Source: an uncultured Johnsonella sp.
GTDB taxonomy: Bacteria > Bacillota > Clostridia > Lachnospirales > Lachnospiraceae
Length of the DNA: 63,053 nt
Assembly (NCBI GenBank): GCA_937927235.1
Contig: CALBCM010000040.1
Coordinates: forward strand, 1 to 63,053
Reading direction: 5' to 3'
The notes below the pieces were generated by a model. The model saw only the letters and a list, made by a program, of their open reading frames with translations, ran no database searches and had not been told where the DNA came from. Positions 41,245 to 48,722 of this stretch are shown here, one piece after another; position 1 is the first letter of the stretch, and each line of letters starts with the position of its first letter. The translations under genes and the position numbers were made by a program.

Positions 41245-42549
41245 ATGGAAAATAGGAAGAAATATCAAGACATAATCGTCGTAGGATTTGCTCTTTTCGC
41301 TATTTTTTTCGGGGCAGGAAATCTTATATTCCCTCCACATATAGGGGTTATGGCAGGAAAAAGATGGTATGAAGTAATGTTTGGCTTTTTAATGACAGAC
41401 CCGCTGCTTCCTATAGTCGGAGTAATAGTGACTGCAAGCGTGGGAGGAAAGGCGGACGACCTCGGCAAAAGGGTAAGCCCAAGCTTTTCAAAGCTGCTGG
41501 GAGCAATTTCAATCCTTATTATAGGACCATTCTTTTCAGTACCGAGGACAGCAGCAACTACACATGAAATAGCGGTAAGTCAAATCTTCCCGGGTGTGCC
41601 GCTTGTAGTAACCTCAGTGGTATTTTTCGGGCTTACGCTCTTTCTTGTATTAAATCCCGGCAAGGTTATAGATAAGATAGGAAAATACCTGACACCTGCA
41701 CTGCTTATAGTACTTTTTATAATAATAGTAAAATGTATTGTACAGCCTATAGGAGAATTGCAGGAAACACCTGAAAAGCATCTGTTTATGCTTGGATTTA
41801 CCGAAGGTTATCAGACTATGGACGCACTTGGCTCGGCACTTATGTCCGGCATAGTACTTTCCGATTTAATTAACAGAGGGTATAAGGATGGAAAAGAGCA
41901 GTTTAATGTGATGATAGGAGTAGGCATAGTAACCTTTATTCTTTTGGCTTTAGTATATGGCGGTCTTACTTATGTAGGAGCTACGGCAGGTCAGTATTAC
42001 ACAGCTGATACACCAAGGGTTGAACTGCTTATAGGCATAGTTGAGCACATGTTTGGAAACGTTGGAAAGATTTGTGCCGGCTTAGTGGTTTCTCTGGCAT
42101 GCCTGACGACTTCTGTAGGTCTTACGGCTACCTGTGGTAATTTCTTTGAGAATATATCAAACGGAAAATTAAAGTATAAGTACATTGTTATAGCTTCGGT
42201 CGCATTAAGCTTTATCATCTCACTTGCAGGTGTAGAGAGCATTATCAATTATGCAGTACCTGTACTTACAACTATTTACCCGGTAGTTATAGCACTTGTT
42301 ATTCTGACCGCATTTAATAAATTTATAAAGCACAATATGACCTATATAGGTGCTGTTTTAGGAGCCTTTATTATAGGTCTTGTACAGAGTCTTAATGCAA
42401 GCCTTCATATACTTCAGGGCTTGGTCGACAGCATAAATAAACTTCCTTTTGCAACTATAGGTTTAAGCTGGGTAAGTGTTTCAGTAGTATTTTCAGTAGT
42501 ATTTACATTAATTGCAGTCTTTACAGCCCCTAAAAATCAGGGAGCGTAG
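41245..42549 (+). CDS. brnQ: Branched-chain amino-acid carrier BrnQ (LIVCS family)
   Basis: Imports leucine, isoleucine and valine with Na+ or H+. The 434-residue protein has about twelve membrane helices and the family start FALFAIFFGAGNLIFPPHIG, followed by FLMTDPLLPIVGV, LTTSVGLTATCGNFFENIS and a terminal FTLIAVFTAPKN. Its presence inside the cluster is the best sequence clue that the fermented amino acid is leucine or another branched-chain amino acid. Confidence 0.93.
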   Translation: MENRKKYQDIIVVGFALFAIFFGAGNLIFPPHIGVMAGKRWYEVMFGFLMTDPLLPIVGVIVTASVGGKADDLGKRVSPSFSKLLGAISILIIGPFFSVPRTAATTHEIAVSQIFPGVPLVVTSVVFFGLTLFLVLNPGKVIDKIGKYLTPALLIVLFIIIVKCIVQPIGELQETPEKHLFMLGFTEGYQTMDALGSALMSGIVLSDLINRGYKDGKEQFNVMIGVGIVTFILLALVYGGLTYVGATAGQYYTADTPRVELLIGIVEHMFGNVGKICAGLVVSLACLTTSVGLTATCGNFFENISNGKLKYKYIVIASVALSFIISLAGVESIINYAVPVLTTIYPVVIALVILTAFNKFIKHNMTYIGAVLGAFIIGLVQSLNASLHILQGLVDSINKLPFATIGLSWVSVSVVFSVVFTLIAVFTAPKNQGA

Positions 42550-42588
42550 TTAATAAATAATTTTAATAAATTTAAGGAGGAATTTTGT

Positions 42589-43770
42589 ATGATTTCTAAA
42601 GATATGGTGAGGTTAGGAACTGCCAGGTCGGTTATCAGGGAGATTTTTGAGTTTGGAAAAAGCAGAGCAGCAATAGTAGGAGAGGAAAACGTTCTTGATT
42701 TCAGTCTTGGAAACCCAAGCATTCCTGCTCCGGCGGCAGTACAGGATGCAATAAGAGATATGATAGACAACCTTCCGCCAAAAGCTTATCACAGCTATAC
42801 AAGCTCTGTAGGTGATAATAACACCAGAACCGCTATAGCTGATAACTTAAATAAGAGATACGGCACAAATTACGGCATGAACAATGTATTTATGACCTGT
42901 GGCGCCGCAGCTTCACTTAATATAACCTTCCGTGCACTTATAGCTTCTCCGGAGGATGAGATTATGGTATGTGTACCTTACTTCCCTGAGTATAAGGTGT
43001 TTATAGAAGGACAGGGCGGCAAAGTGGTAACTGTACCTCCAACCAAAGAGCTTTATATAGATGTGGAAGCACTGGAGCAGAAAATTACCAAAAATACAAA
43101 GGCAATAGTAATTAATTCACCAAACAATCCTTCAGGTGTTATCTATCCGGAATCAAACCTTAAGGAAGTATGCGGTGTATTAAAGAAGAAATCAGAAGAA
43201 TACGGCTCACCGATTTATATTATCACCGACGAGCCTTACAGAGAGCTTGTTTATACAGATATAAAGCCGGCACACCTGCCTTTATTATATGCCAATACTA
43301 TAATTAACTATTCATGGTCAAAATCCCTTTCGCTTCCTGGAGAGAGAATCGGTTACATTCTTGTTCCAAACTCTGTGGTAAATTATGAAGAGCTTTATGC
43401 CGCAGTAGGCGGTGCTGCAAGAACCCTTGGCTATGTCTGTGCTCCTTCAATGTTCCAGAGAGTAGTTGAAAAATGTATAAACGTTGAGATGGATATGTCA
43501 GTATACAAGAAAAACAGAGAAATCCTTTATGAGAACCTTACTAAGCTGGGCTATAATCTTGCTAATCCTGACGGTGCCTTCTATATGTTTATAGAAACTC
43601 CGGAAAAGGACGGAGAGGCATTCTGCGAAAGAGCTAAAAAATACGACCTCTTACTTGTACCCGGCATAGGCTTTGGAAGCAAGGAGTATGTACGCCTTGC
43701 CTATTGTGTAGATACAGCAAAGATTGAAAAATCAATCGCAGTATTTGAAAAATTAATTAAGGAAAGCTAA
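42589..43770 (+). CDS. PLP-dependent aminotransferase, class I/II
   Basis: The 393-residue fold-type I enzyme has LDFSLGNPSIPAPAAVQDAI, VINSPNNPSGVIYPE, ITDEPYRELVY and the PLP lysine in YSWSKSLSLPGERIGY. In this context it should convert the imported amino acid to its 2-oxo acid, which the hydroxyacid dehydrogenase then reduces. It is related to aspartate/aromatic-type enzymes of subfamily I, not to the fold-type IV enzyme IlvE, so the substrate range needs testing. AAGGAGG precedes the ATG. Confidence 0.85.
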   Translation: MISKDMVRLGTARSVIREIFEFGKSRAAIVGEENVLDFSLGNPSIPAPAAVQDAIRDMIDNLPPKAYHSYTSSVGDNNTRTAIADNLNKRYGTNYGMNNVFMTCGAAASLNITFRALIASPEDEIMVCVPYFPEYKVFIEGQGGKVVTVPPTKELYIDVEALEQKITKNTKAIVINSPNNPSGVIYPESNLKEVCGVLKKKSEEYGSPIYIITDEPYRELVYTDIKPAHLPLLYANTIINYSWSKSLSLPGERIGYILVPNSVVNYEELYAAVGGAARTLGYVCAPSMFQRVVEKCINVEMDMSVYKKNREILYENLTKLGYNLANPDGAFYMFIETPEKDGEAFCERAKKYDLLLVPGIGFGSKEYVRLAYCVDTAKIEKSIAVFEKLIKES

Positions 43771-43789
43771 TTAATAAATAATTAAAAAC

Positions 43790-43817
43790 CTACCTCCACC
43801 TGCAAAGGTGGAGGTAG
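43790..43817 (+). other. Perfect 12-bp hairpin with GCAA tetraloop
   Basis: CTACCTCCACCT (43790-43801), loop GCAA (43802-43805), AGGTGGAGGTAG (43806-43817). There is no T-run after it (CGGTAAAAG), so it is a stability or processing element or a Rho-independent terminator of unusual type. It splits the cluster into an upstream part (hadI to aminotransferase) and a downstream part (ligase to etfA). Confidence 0.65.
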
Positions 43818-43911
43818 CGGTAAAAGAGCCTGAATCTGGTTTAAGCACTATATTCAATTATGAATTGTATATGATAAGCAGGAGGAAGATAAAAATAATT
43901 TTGAAGCAAAG

Positions 43912-43927
43912 TTGTATACAAGTATAC
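43912..43927 (+). promoter_or_regulatory. Overlapping TTGTATACAA/GTATAC operator candidate before the ligase gene
   Basis: TTGTATACAA (43912-43921) is a perfect palindrome and is followed directly by a second GTATAC (43922-43927). It shares the core of the hadI palindromes. It lies 15 bases before the ATG of the acyl-CoA ligase gene, where a bound repressor would block a local transcript or read-through. Confidence 0.55.
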
Positions 43928-43941
43928 ATCATGGAGTTATT

Positions 43942-45540
43942 ATGGAACTTAGCAGAAAACGAATTTTTGATTTATTAGAAGAACAGAGCAAATCAAATCC
44001 TGCAGCAATGGCTTTTGAAGTTGAAGACTGGAGCATAAGCTGGAAAGAGCTTGATGAGCTGTCAAACTGTCTTGCGGTAAGGATGTACAATAAAGGGATA
44101 AGACCTAAGCTGCATGTGGGAATATGGTGCTGCAACAGTCCAAAATGGGTATATACATTTTTAGCTTTAATAAAAACGGGAGCAGTTCCGGTACTTATAA
44201 ATACTCATTATAAGCCTGATGAATTGAAAGCGGTGCTTGACTATTCGGATGTAAGCGTGCTTTATTACGGCAGAGGATATAAAGAAGTCCTTTATGGCAA
44301 TGTAATTGAGTCAGTAAAAAAAGACCTCCCTAAGCTGCAAAGATATGACGATATGAATTATGATTCAAAAGGGAAATTTTTAAGCTTGAATGATTTTACT
44401 TCAGAGGAAAAATCAGAAGCTGCCTTAAAAAACCTTGAAAATGTAAAAGCACAGGTCAAATGTACCGATATAGCCTGCATCATCTTTACTTCAGGTACTA
44501 CGTCAGTTCCTAAGGGTGTAATGCTGAGTCATTATAATATAGTAAATAATGCTGCTGCTACCGTTAGGCACATGAGGTGGAAATCAAACGATAAGATGTG
44601 TCTTACAGTTCCTCTTTTTCACTGCTTTGGCATGACTGCAGGCATAGTTTCGTGTCTTATAAGCGGAGCGGGTGCCTACCTGCTGCCTCATTTCAGCACC
44701 GGAGAGGTCTGGAAGCTAATTACTGAAGGGGGCTGCAGTATTATGAACGGAGTTCCCAGCATGTTCTTATCTATAGTAAGAAAGGGCAAAGTCCCCAATA
44801 CTGTCGCTGTAGCACTAAAATCGGGCATTATAGCAGGCTCTCCGATTATAAAGGAAGACTATCTGGAAATTATAAAAAAATTTCCTGAAATGAGGCTTCA
44901 GCCCTCATATGGTCAGACCGAAACCTCTCCCTGTGTAAGCATTGCAGATTGGGACGAGCCTCCCTTTATAAAAGCAGAAAGCTCCGGCAGAGTTATAGAG
45001 GGGGTTGAAGTAAGGATAGCTTATACTGAGTTTGCTTCTAACATAAGCAGGTTTAAAGAGGGGGAAATTCAAGTAAAGGGCTATAATGTGATGCAGGGCT
45101 ATTACAATCTTGAAAATGAAACTAAAGAATGCTTTACAGAAGACGGCTGGCTTAAAACAGGAGATATAGGCTATTTTAACAATGAAGGTAAGCTTTGCAT
45201 TAGCGGAAGGATTAAAGATATTATAATACGTGGAGGAGAAAATATTTCCTCAATGGAAATAGAGTCGCTTGTAAGAAAGTTTGACTGTGTAAAAGCTGCA
45301 AAGGTTATAGGAATACCGGCAGGAGTGATTCAGGAGGAGCCTGTGATATGTCTTATAGTTGACAAAAAATCTGATTTAAGTGATGAAACCATTAAACAGT
45401 ATCTTTCAAGGAAATTGGCAGATTATAAGGTTCCTGCACATATAATAAGATTTACGGAGTTTCCGATAAAATCAAACGGAAAACTTGATCTTATAAGATT
45501 AAAAAATATAGTAATGAATAAATTAGAGTTAAATAAGTAA
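43942..45540 (+). CDS. AMP-forming acyl-CoA synthetase (ligase)
   Basis: Activates a carboxylic acid to its CoA ester through an acyl-adenylate. I chose the ATG at 43942 (532 residues, GGAG 7 bases upstream). ANL-superfamily motifs: P-loop FTSGTTSVPKGVMLSHYN, YGQTETSP, GWLKTGDIGYFNNEGKL, GRIKDIIIRGGENISS and the C-terminal lysine in KSNGKLDLIRLK. The Clostridioides difficile had operon has no such gene. Here it could prime the CoA-transferase cycle by making the first CoA ester from the acid product or hydroxy acid (inference). Confidence 0.88.
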   Translation: MELSRKRIFDLLEEQSKSNPAAMAFEVEDWSISWKELDELSNCLAVRMYNKGIRPKLHVGIWCCNSPKWVYTFLALIKTGAVPVLINTHYKPDELKAVLDYSDVSVLYYGRGYKEVLYGNVIESVKKDLPKLQRYDDMNYDSKGKFLSLNDFTSEEKSEAALKNLENVKAQVKCTDIACIIFTSGTTSVPKGVMLSHYNIVNNAAATVRHMRWKSNDKMCLTVPLFHCFGMTAGIVSCLISGAGAYLLPHFSTGEVWKLITEGGCSIMNGVPSMFLSIVRKGKVPNTVAVALKSGIIAGSPIIKEDYLEIIKKFPEMRLQPSYGQTETSPCVSIADWDEPPFIKAESSGRVIEGVEVRIAYTEFASNISRFKEGEIQVKGYNVMQGYYNLENETKECFTEDGWLKTGDIGYFNNEGKLCISGRIKDIIIRGGENISSMEIESLVRKFDCVKAAKVIGIPAGVIQEEPVICLIVDKKSDLSDETIKQYLSRKLADYKVPAHIIRFTEFPIKSNGKLDLIRLKNIVMNKLELNK

Positions 45541-45556
45541 AAGGAGGACGTAATTA

Positions 45557-46705
45557 ATGTCTGAATGTTATTTTACACAAAAACATGAACTCATCAGAAA
45601 GCTTACCAGAGAGTTTGCAGAAACTGAATTTACAAAAGAGTTTCTTGATGAAGTTGAGGAGAGCGGAAGCTTTGCCCCTGAAATGCTTGACAAAATGGCA
45701 AAAGCAGGCTTTTTTGGAGTAAAAACCTCAAAGGACCTTGGAGGGCAGGGAGCTGATGCAAGGTCATACGTAATTGTTATTGAAGAGATTGCCAGGGTGT
45801 CAGGAGTGGCAAGTATATACGCTTCAAGTCCGAATTCTCTCTCAGGAGGACCTCTGATAATGGCAGGAAATCCTAAGCAAAAGGCAAAGTATCTGACTCC
45901 TGTAGTCAAGGGTGAGAAAAAAATGGCATTTGCACTTACCGAGCCTGGTGCCGGCTCAGATGCCGGCGGTATGACTTCAACCGCAGAAAAGGACGGAGAA
46001 TACTATATATTAAATGGGCGCAAATGCTTTATAACTATGGCACCTCTTGCCGATTATGCAGTAGTTTTTGCAAAAACCCAACAGGGCATAGGCACCAAAG
46101 GAATCACCGCATTTGTAGTTGATTTGAAGCTGCCAGGAGTGTCCTTCGGAAAGCCCGAAAACAAAATGGGACTAATAGGCTGTGCAACTAGTGATATTAT
46201 TTTCGAGAATGTAAGAGTACACGAATCCGACAGACTCGGGATGGAGGGTCAGGGCTTTAAGATAGCTATGGCTACACTTGATACCGGAAGACTCGGTGTG
46301 GCAGCACAGTCAATAGGTGTTGCTCAGGGCTGCCTTGATGAAACAATTAAATATCTTAAAGAAAGAAAACAGTTCGGCAGACGACTTGCGGATTTCCAGG
46401 CTTTAAGCTTTACCGTTGCCGAGATGGCAACCAAGCTCGAAGCGGCAAAACAGCTTACCTACAGAGCTGCTTATATGATGGATACCAACCAGGACATAAC
46501 ACTTGCAGCTTCAATGGCGAAATTTTTTGCTTCTGAGGCTTGTAACGAGATAGCTCAAAAAGCGGTACAGCTCCACGGAGGCTATGGATTTATAAAGGAT
46601 TACAAGGTGGAGAGAATGTTCAGGGATTGCCGCGTATTTACAATCTATGAAGGTACAAGCCAGGTTCAGCTTATGGTAATGGGCTCAAGGCTTTTAAAGA
46701 AATAG
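45557..46705 (+). CDS. acdB: Acyl-CoA dehydrogenase (AcdB-like)
   Basis: In this context it works as an enoyl-CoA reductase: isocaprenoyl-CoA (or analogue) to isocaproyl-CoA, taking electrons from EtfAB. The 382-residue flavoprotein shows FALTEPGAGSDAGGM, RKCFITMAPLADYAVVF, RKQFGRRLADFQAL, VQLHGGYGFIKDYKVERMFRD and the catalytic Glu in FTIYEGTSQVQL. AAGGAGG precedes the ATG. etfB follows 13 bases later. Confidence 0.92.
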   Translation: MSECYFTQKHELIRKLTREFAETEFTKEFLDEVEESGSFAPEMLDKMAKAGFFGVKTSKDLGGQGADARSYVIVIEEIARVSGVASIYASSPNSLSGGPLIMAGNPKQKAKYLTPVVKGEKKMAFALTEPGAGSDAGGMTSTAEKDGEYYILNGRKCFITMAPLADYAVVFAKTQQGIGTKGITAFVVDLKLPGVSFGKPENKMGLIGCATSDIIFENVRVHESDRLGMEGQGFKIAMATLDTGRLGVAAQSIGVAQGCLDETIKYLKERKQFGRRLADFQALSFTVAEMATKLEAAKQLTYRAAYMMDTNQDITLAASMAKFFASEACNEIAQKAVQLHGGYGFIKDYKVERMFRDCRVFTIYEGTSQVQLMVMGSRLLKK

Positions 46706-46718
46706 GGGAGGAATTATT

Positions 46719-47507
46719 ATGAGAATATGTGTATGTGCAAAACAAGTTCCTGATACTAACGAAGTAAAAATAGATCCTGTAAAGGGTACGTTGATACGTA
46801 CAGGAGTACCGTCTATATTGAATCCTGATGATGCAAATGCACTCGAGGCTGCATTAGAGTTAAAGGACAAATATCCGGATACTACAGTATCAGTATTAAG
46901 CATGGGACCGATGCAGGCTGACTATATGCTTAGAGAATGTCTGGCAATGGGTGCAGATGAGGCTTTTCTTTTAAGTGACAGGGCATTTGGCGGTGCTGAT
47001 ACCTGTGCTACCTCTGTATCAATCGCAGCCGGAATTAGAAAGCTTGGCGATTTTGATATAATATTTGGCGGACGACAGGCAATAGATGGAGATACAGCTC
47101 AGGTAGGACCACAGGTAGCACAAAGACTCGGCATTCCTGTAATTACTTATGTTGAAGGAATAGAAGAGGTTGCTGATGGGAAAATCAGAGTAAGAAGACA
47201 GCTTGAGGACGGCTATGAGTTGATTGAAACCAAGCTTCCCTGCTTCCTTACCTGTGTCAAGGAGCTTAATACTCCACGCTATATGAGCATAGGCGGAATA
47301 GTTGATGCCTATGAAAAGGAAATTACCGTGTATGGAAGGGAAGACCTTTCACTTACTCCTGAAGAATGCGGATTGAAAGCCTCTCCTACCAGGGTATTTA
47401 AATCATTTACTCCTCCGCAAAAGGGCAAGGGTGAGATGCTTTCAGGAAGTATAAACGAGATGTCAAAAGAGCTTGTAAACAAACTCAAAGCTGCACATCT
47501 GATTTAA
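46719..47507 (+). CDS. etfB: Electron transfer flavoprotein, beta subunit
   Basis: The 262-residue small Etf subunit begins MRICVCAKQVPDTNEVKID and carries LNPDDANALEAALELK and FGGRQAIDGDTAQVGPQVAQRLG, the flavin-binding pattern common in anaerobe Etfs. With the acyl-CoA dehydrogenase it may form an electron-bifurcating complex that couples NADH-dependent enoyl-CoA reduction to ferredoxin reduction; the gene order acd-etfB-etfA is typical of such systems. Bifurcation itself is inference. Confidence 0.93.
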   Translation: MRICVCAKQVPDTNEVKIDPVKGTLIRTGVPSILNPDDANALEAALELKDKYPDTTVSVLSMGPMQADYMLRECLAMGADEAFLLSDRAFGGADTCATSVSIAAGIRKLGDFDIIFGGRQAIDGDTAQVGPQVAQRLGIPVITYVEGIEEVADGKIRVRRQLEDGYELIETKLPCFLTCVKELNTPRYMSIGGIVDAYEKEITVYGREDLSLTPEECGLKASPTRVFKSFTPPQKGKGEMLSGSINEMSKELVNKLKAAHLI

Positions 47508-47562
47508 AAATTTAAGGATTGAAGAATAGATTAAGATATAAAAAATTAAAGGAGAAGATGTT

Positions 47563-48567
47563 ATGTCAGAACTTAAGGATTTAAGTGCATATCATGATGT
47601 GTGGGTCTTTGCAGAGCAGAGAGATAATAAACTTATGCAGGCTCCTATTGAGCTTTTAGGAGAAGGCAGAAAGCTTGCCGACGCTATAGGCTGTAAGCTG
47701 TGTGCAGTTATCTGTGGAAGCGGCAAGGATGAACTTATAAAGGAATTATTTGAATACGGAGCAGAAACAGTATATTATGCAGAAGATGAAAGGCTTAATC
47801 AGTATACTACAGATGGCTATTCCAAGGTAATAGGTCTTGCGATTGACAAATACAAGCCTGAAATCGTACTTTTAGGAGCAACACATATAGGAAGGGACCT
47901 CGGTCCTTGTCTTGCAGTAAACTGCAATACCGGTCTTACTGCCGACTGTACAAAGCTCGAAATTGACCCGAATACGAAGGGAATTATGCAGACCAGACCT
48001 GCTTTCGGCGGCAATCTGATGGCTACAATTATATGCCCTGAGCACAGACCTCAGATGTCAACCGTACGTCCAGGTGTAATGGAAAAGCCTGAAAGACAGC
48101 CGGGCAGAACCGGTGAAATCATAAAGCTTGAAATTAGTCTGTCTGATTCAGATATAAGGACTAAGGTACTTGAAGTAGTAAAAACGACCAAGGAAATAGT
48201 TTCACTTACCGATGCGGAAATTATAGTTTCAGGCGGAAGAGGGCTTGGAAATGCGGAAGGCTTTGAGCTTCTTAGAAAGCTGGCTGACAAACTTAATGCT
48301 ACAGTGGCAGGCTCCAGAGGAGCAGTTGATGCCGGCTGGATAGATCATGCTTATCAGGTAGGTCAGACCGGTACTACCGTAAAACCTAAAATTTACTTTG
48401 CCTGCGGAATTTCAGGTGCTATACAGCATGTGGCAGGAATGCAGAACTCAGGTCTTATAGTTGCCATCAATACCAATGAGAATGCTCCTATATTTGATAT
48501 AGCGGATATAGGAATAACCGGAGATTTATATAAGGTAATCCCGGCTATAATTGAGGAGCTTGGGTAA
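47563..48567 (+). CDS. etfA: Electron transfer flavoprotein, alpha subunit
   Basis: The 334-residue large subunit carries the C-terminal FAD domain: IVSGGRGLGNAEGFELL, GSRGAVDAGWIDHAYQVGQTG and CGISGAIQHVAGMQNS. It lies 55 bases after etfB with its own GGAG. A strong bidirectional terminator follows and ends the had cluster. Confidence 0.94.
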   Translation: MSELKDLSAYHDVWVFAEQRDNKLMQAPIELLGEGRKLADAIGCKLCAVICGSGKDELIKELFEYGAETVYYAEDERLNQYTTDGYSKVIGLAIDKYKPEIVLLGATHIGRDLGPCLAVNCNTGLTADCTKLEIDPNTKGIMQTRPAFGGNLMATIICPEHRPQMSTVRPGVMEKPERQPGRTGEIIKLEISLSDSDIRTKVLEVVKTTKEIVSLTDAEIIVSGGRGLGNAEGFELLRKLADKLNATVAGSRGAVDAGWIDHAYQVGQTGTTVKPKIYFACGISGAIQHVAGMQNSGLIVAINTNENAPIFDIADIGITGDLYKVIPAIIEELG

Positions 48568-48585
48568 ATTTTATAAAATTTAAAA

Positions 48586-48629
48586 AAATACTCTCCTTTA
48601 CTGGATAAGGCAGTAAGGAGAGTATTTTT
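48586..48629. terminator. Bidirectional terminator after etfA
   Basis: AAATACTCTCC..TTACTG (48586-48603) pairs with CAGTAAGGAGAGTATTT (48611-48627) with one bulged base. A T-run follows on the plus strand, and an A-run precedes it, which is a T-run for the minus-strand gene on the right. Confidence 0.88.
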
Positions 48630-48722
48630 GGCTAAAGTATCTCTATAAACCTCTTGTAAAAACCAATTATTAAAAACATAAAGATATTCAACATTGAAAT
48701 GACAGCATTTCAATTATTAATA

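Noticed and set aside
38961..48567. Phenylalanine/tryptophan (fld) pathway
   Set aside because: Not excluded, but the BrnQ carrier within the cluster favours leucine; kept as an alternative only.
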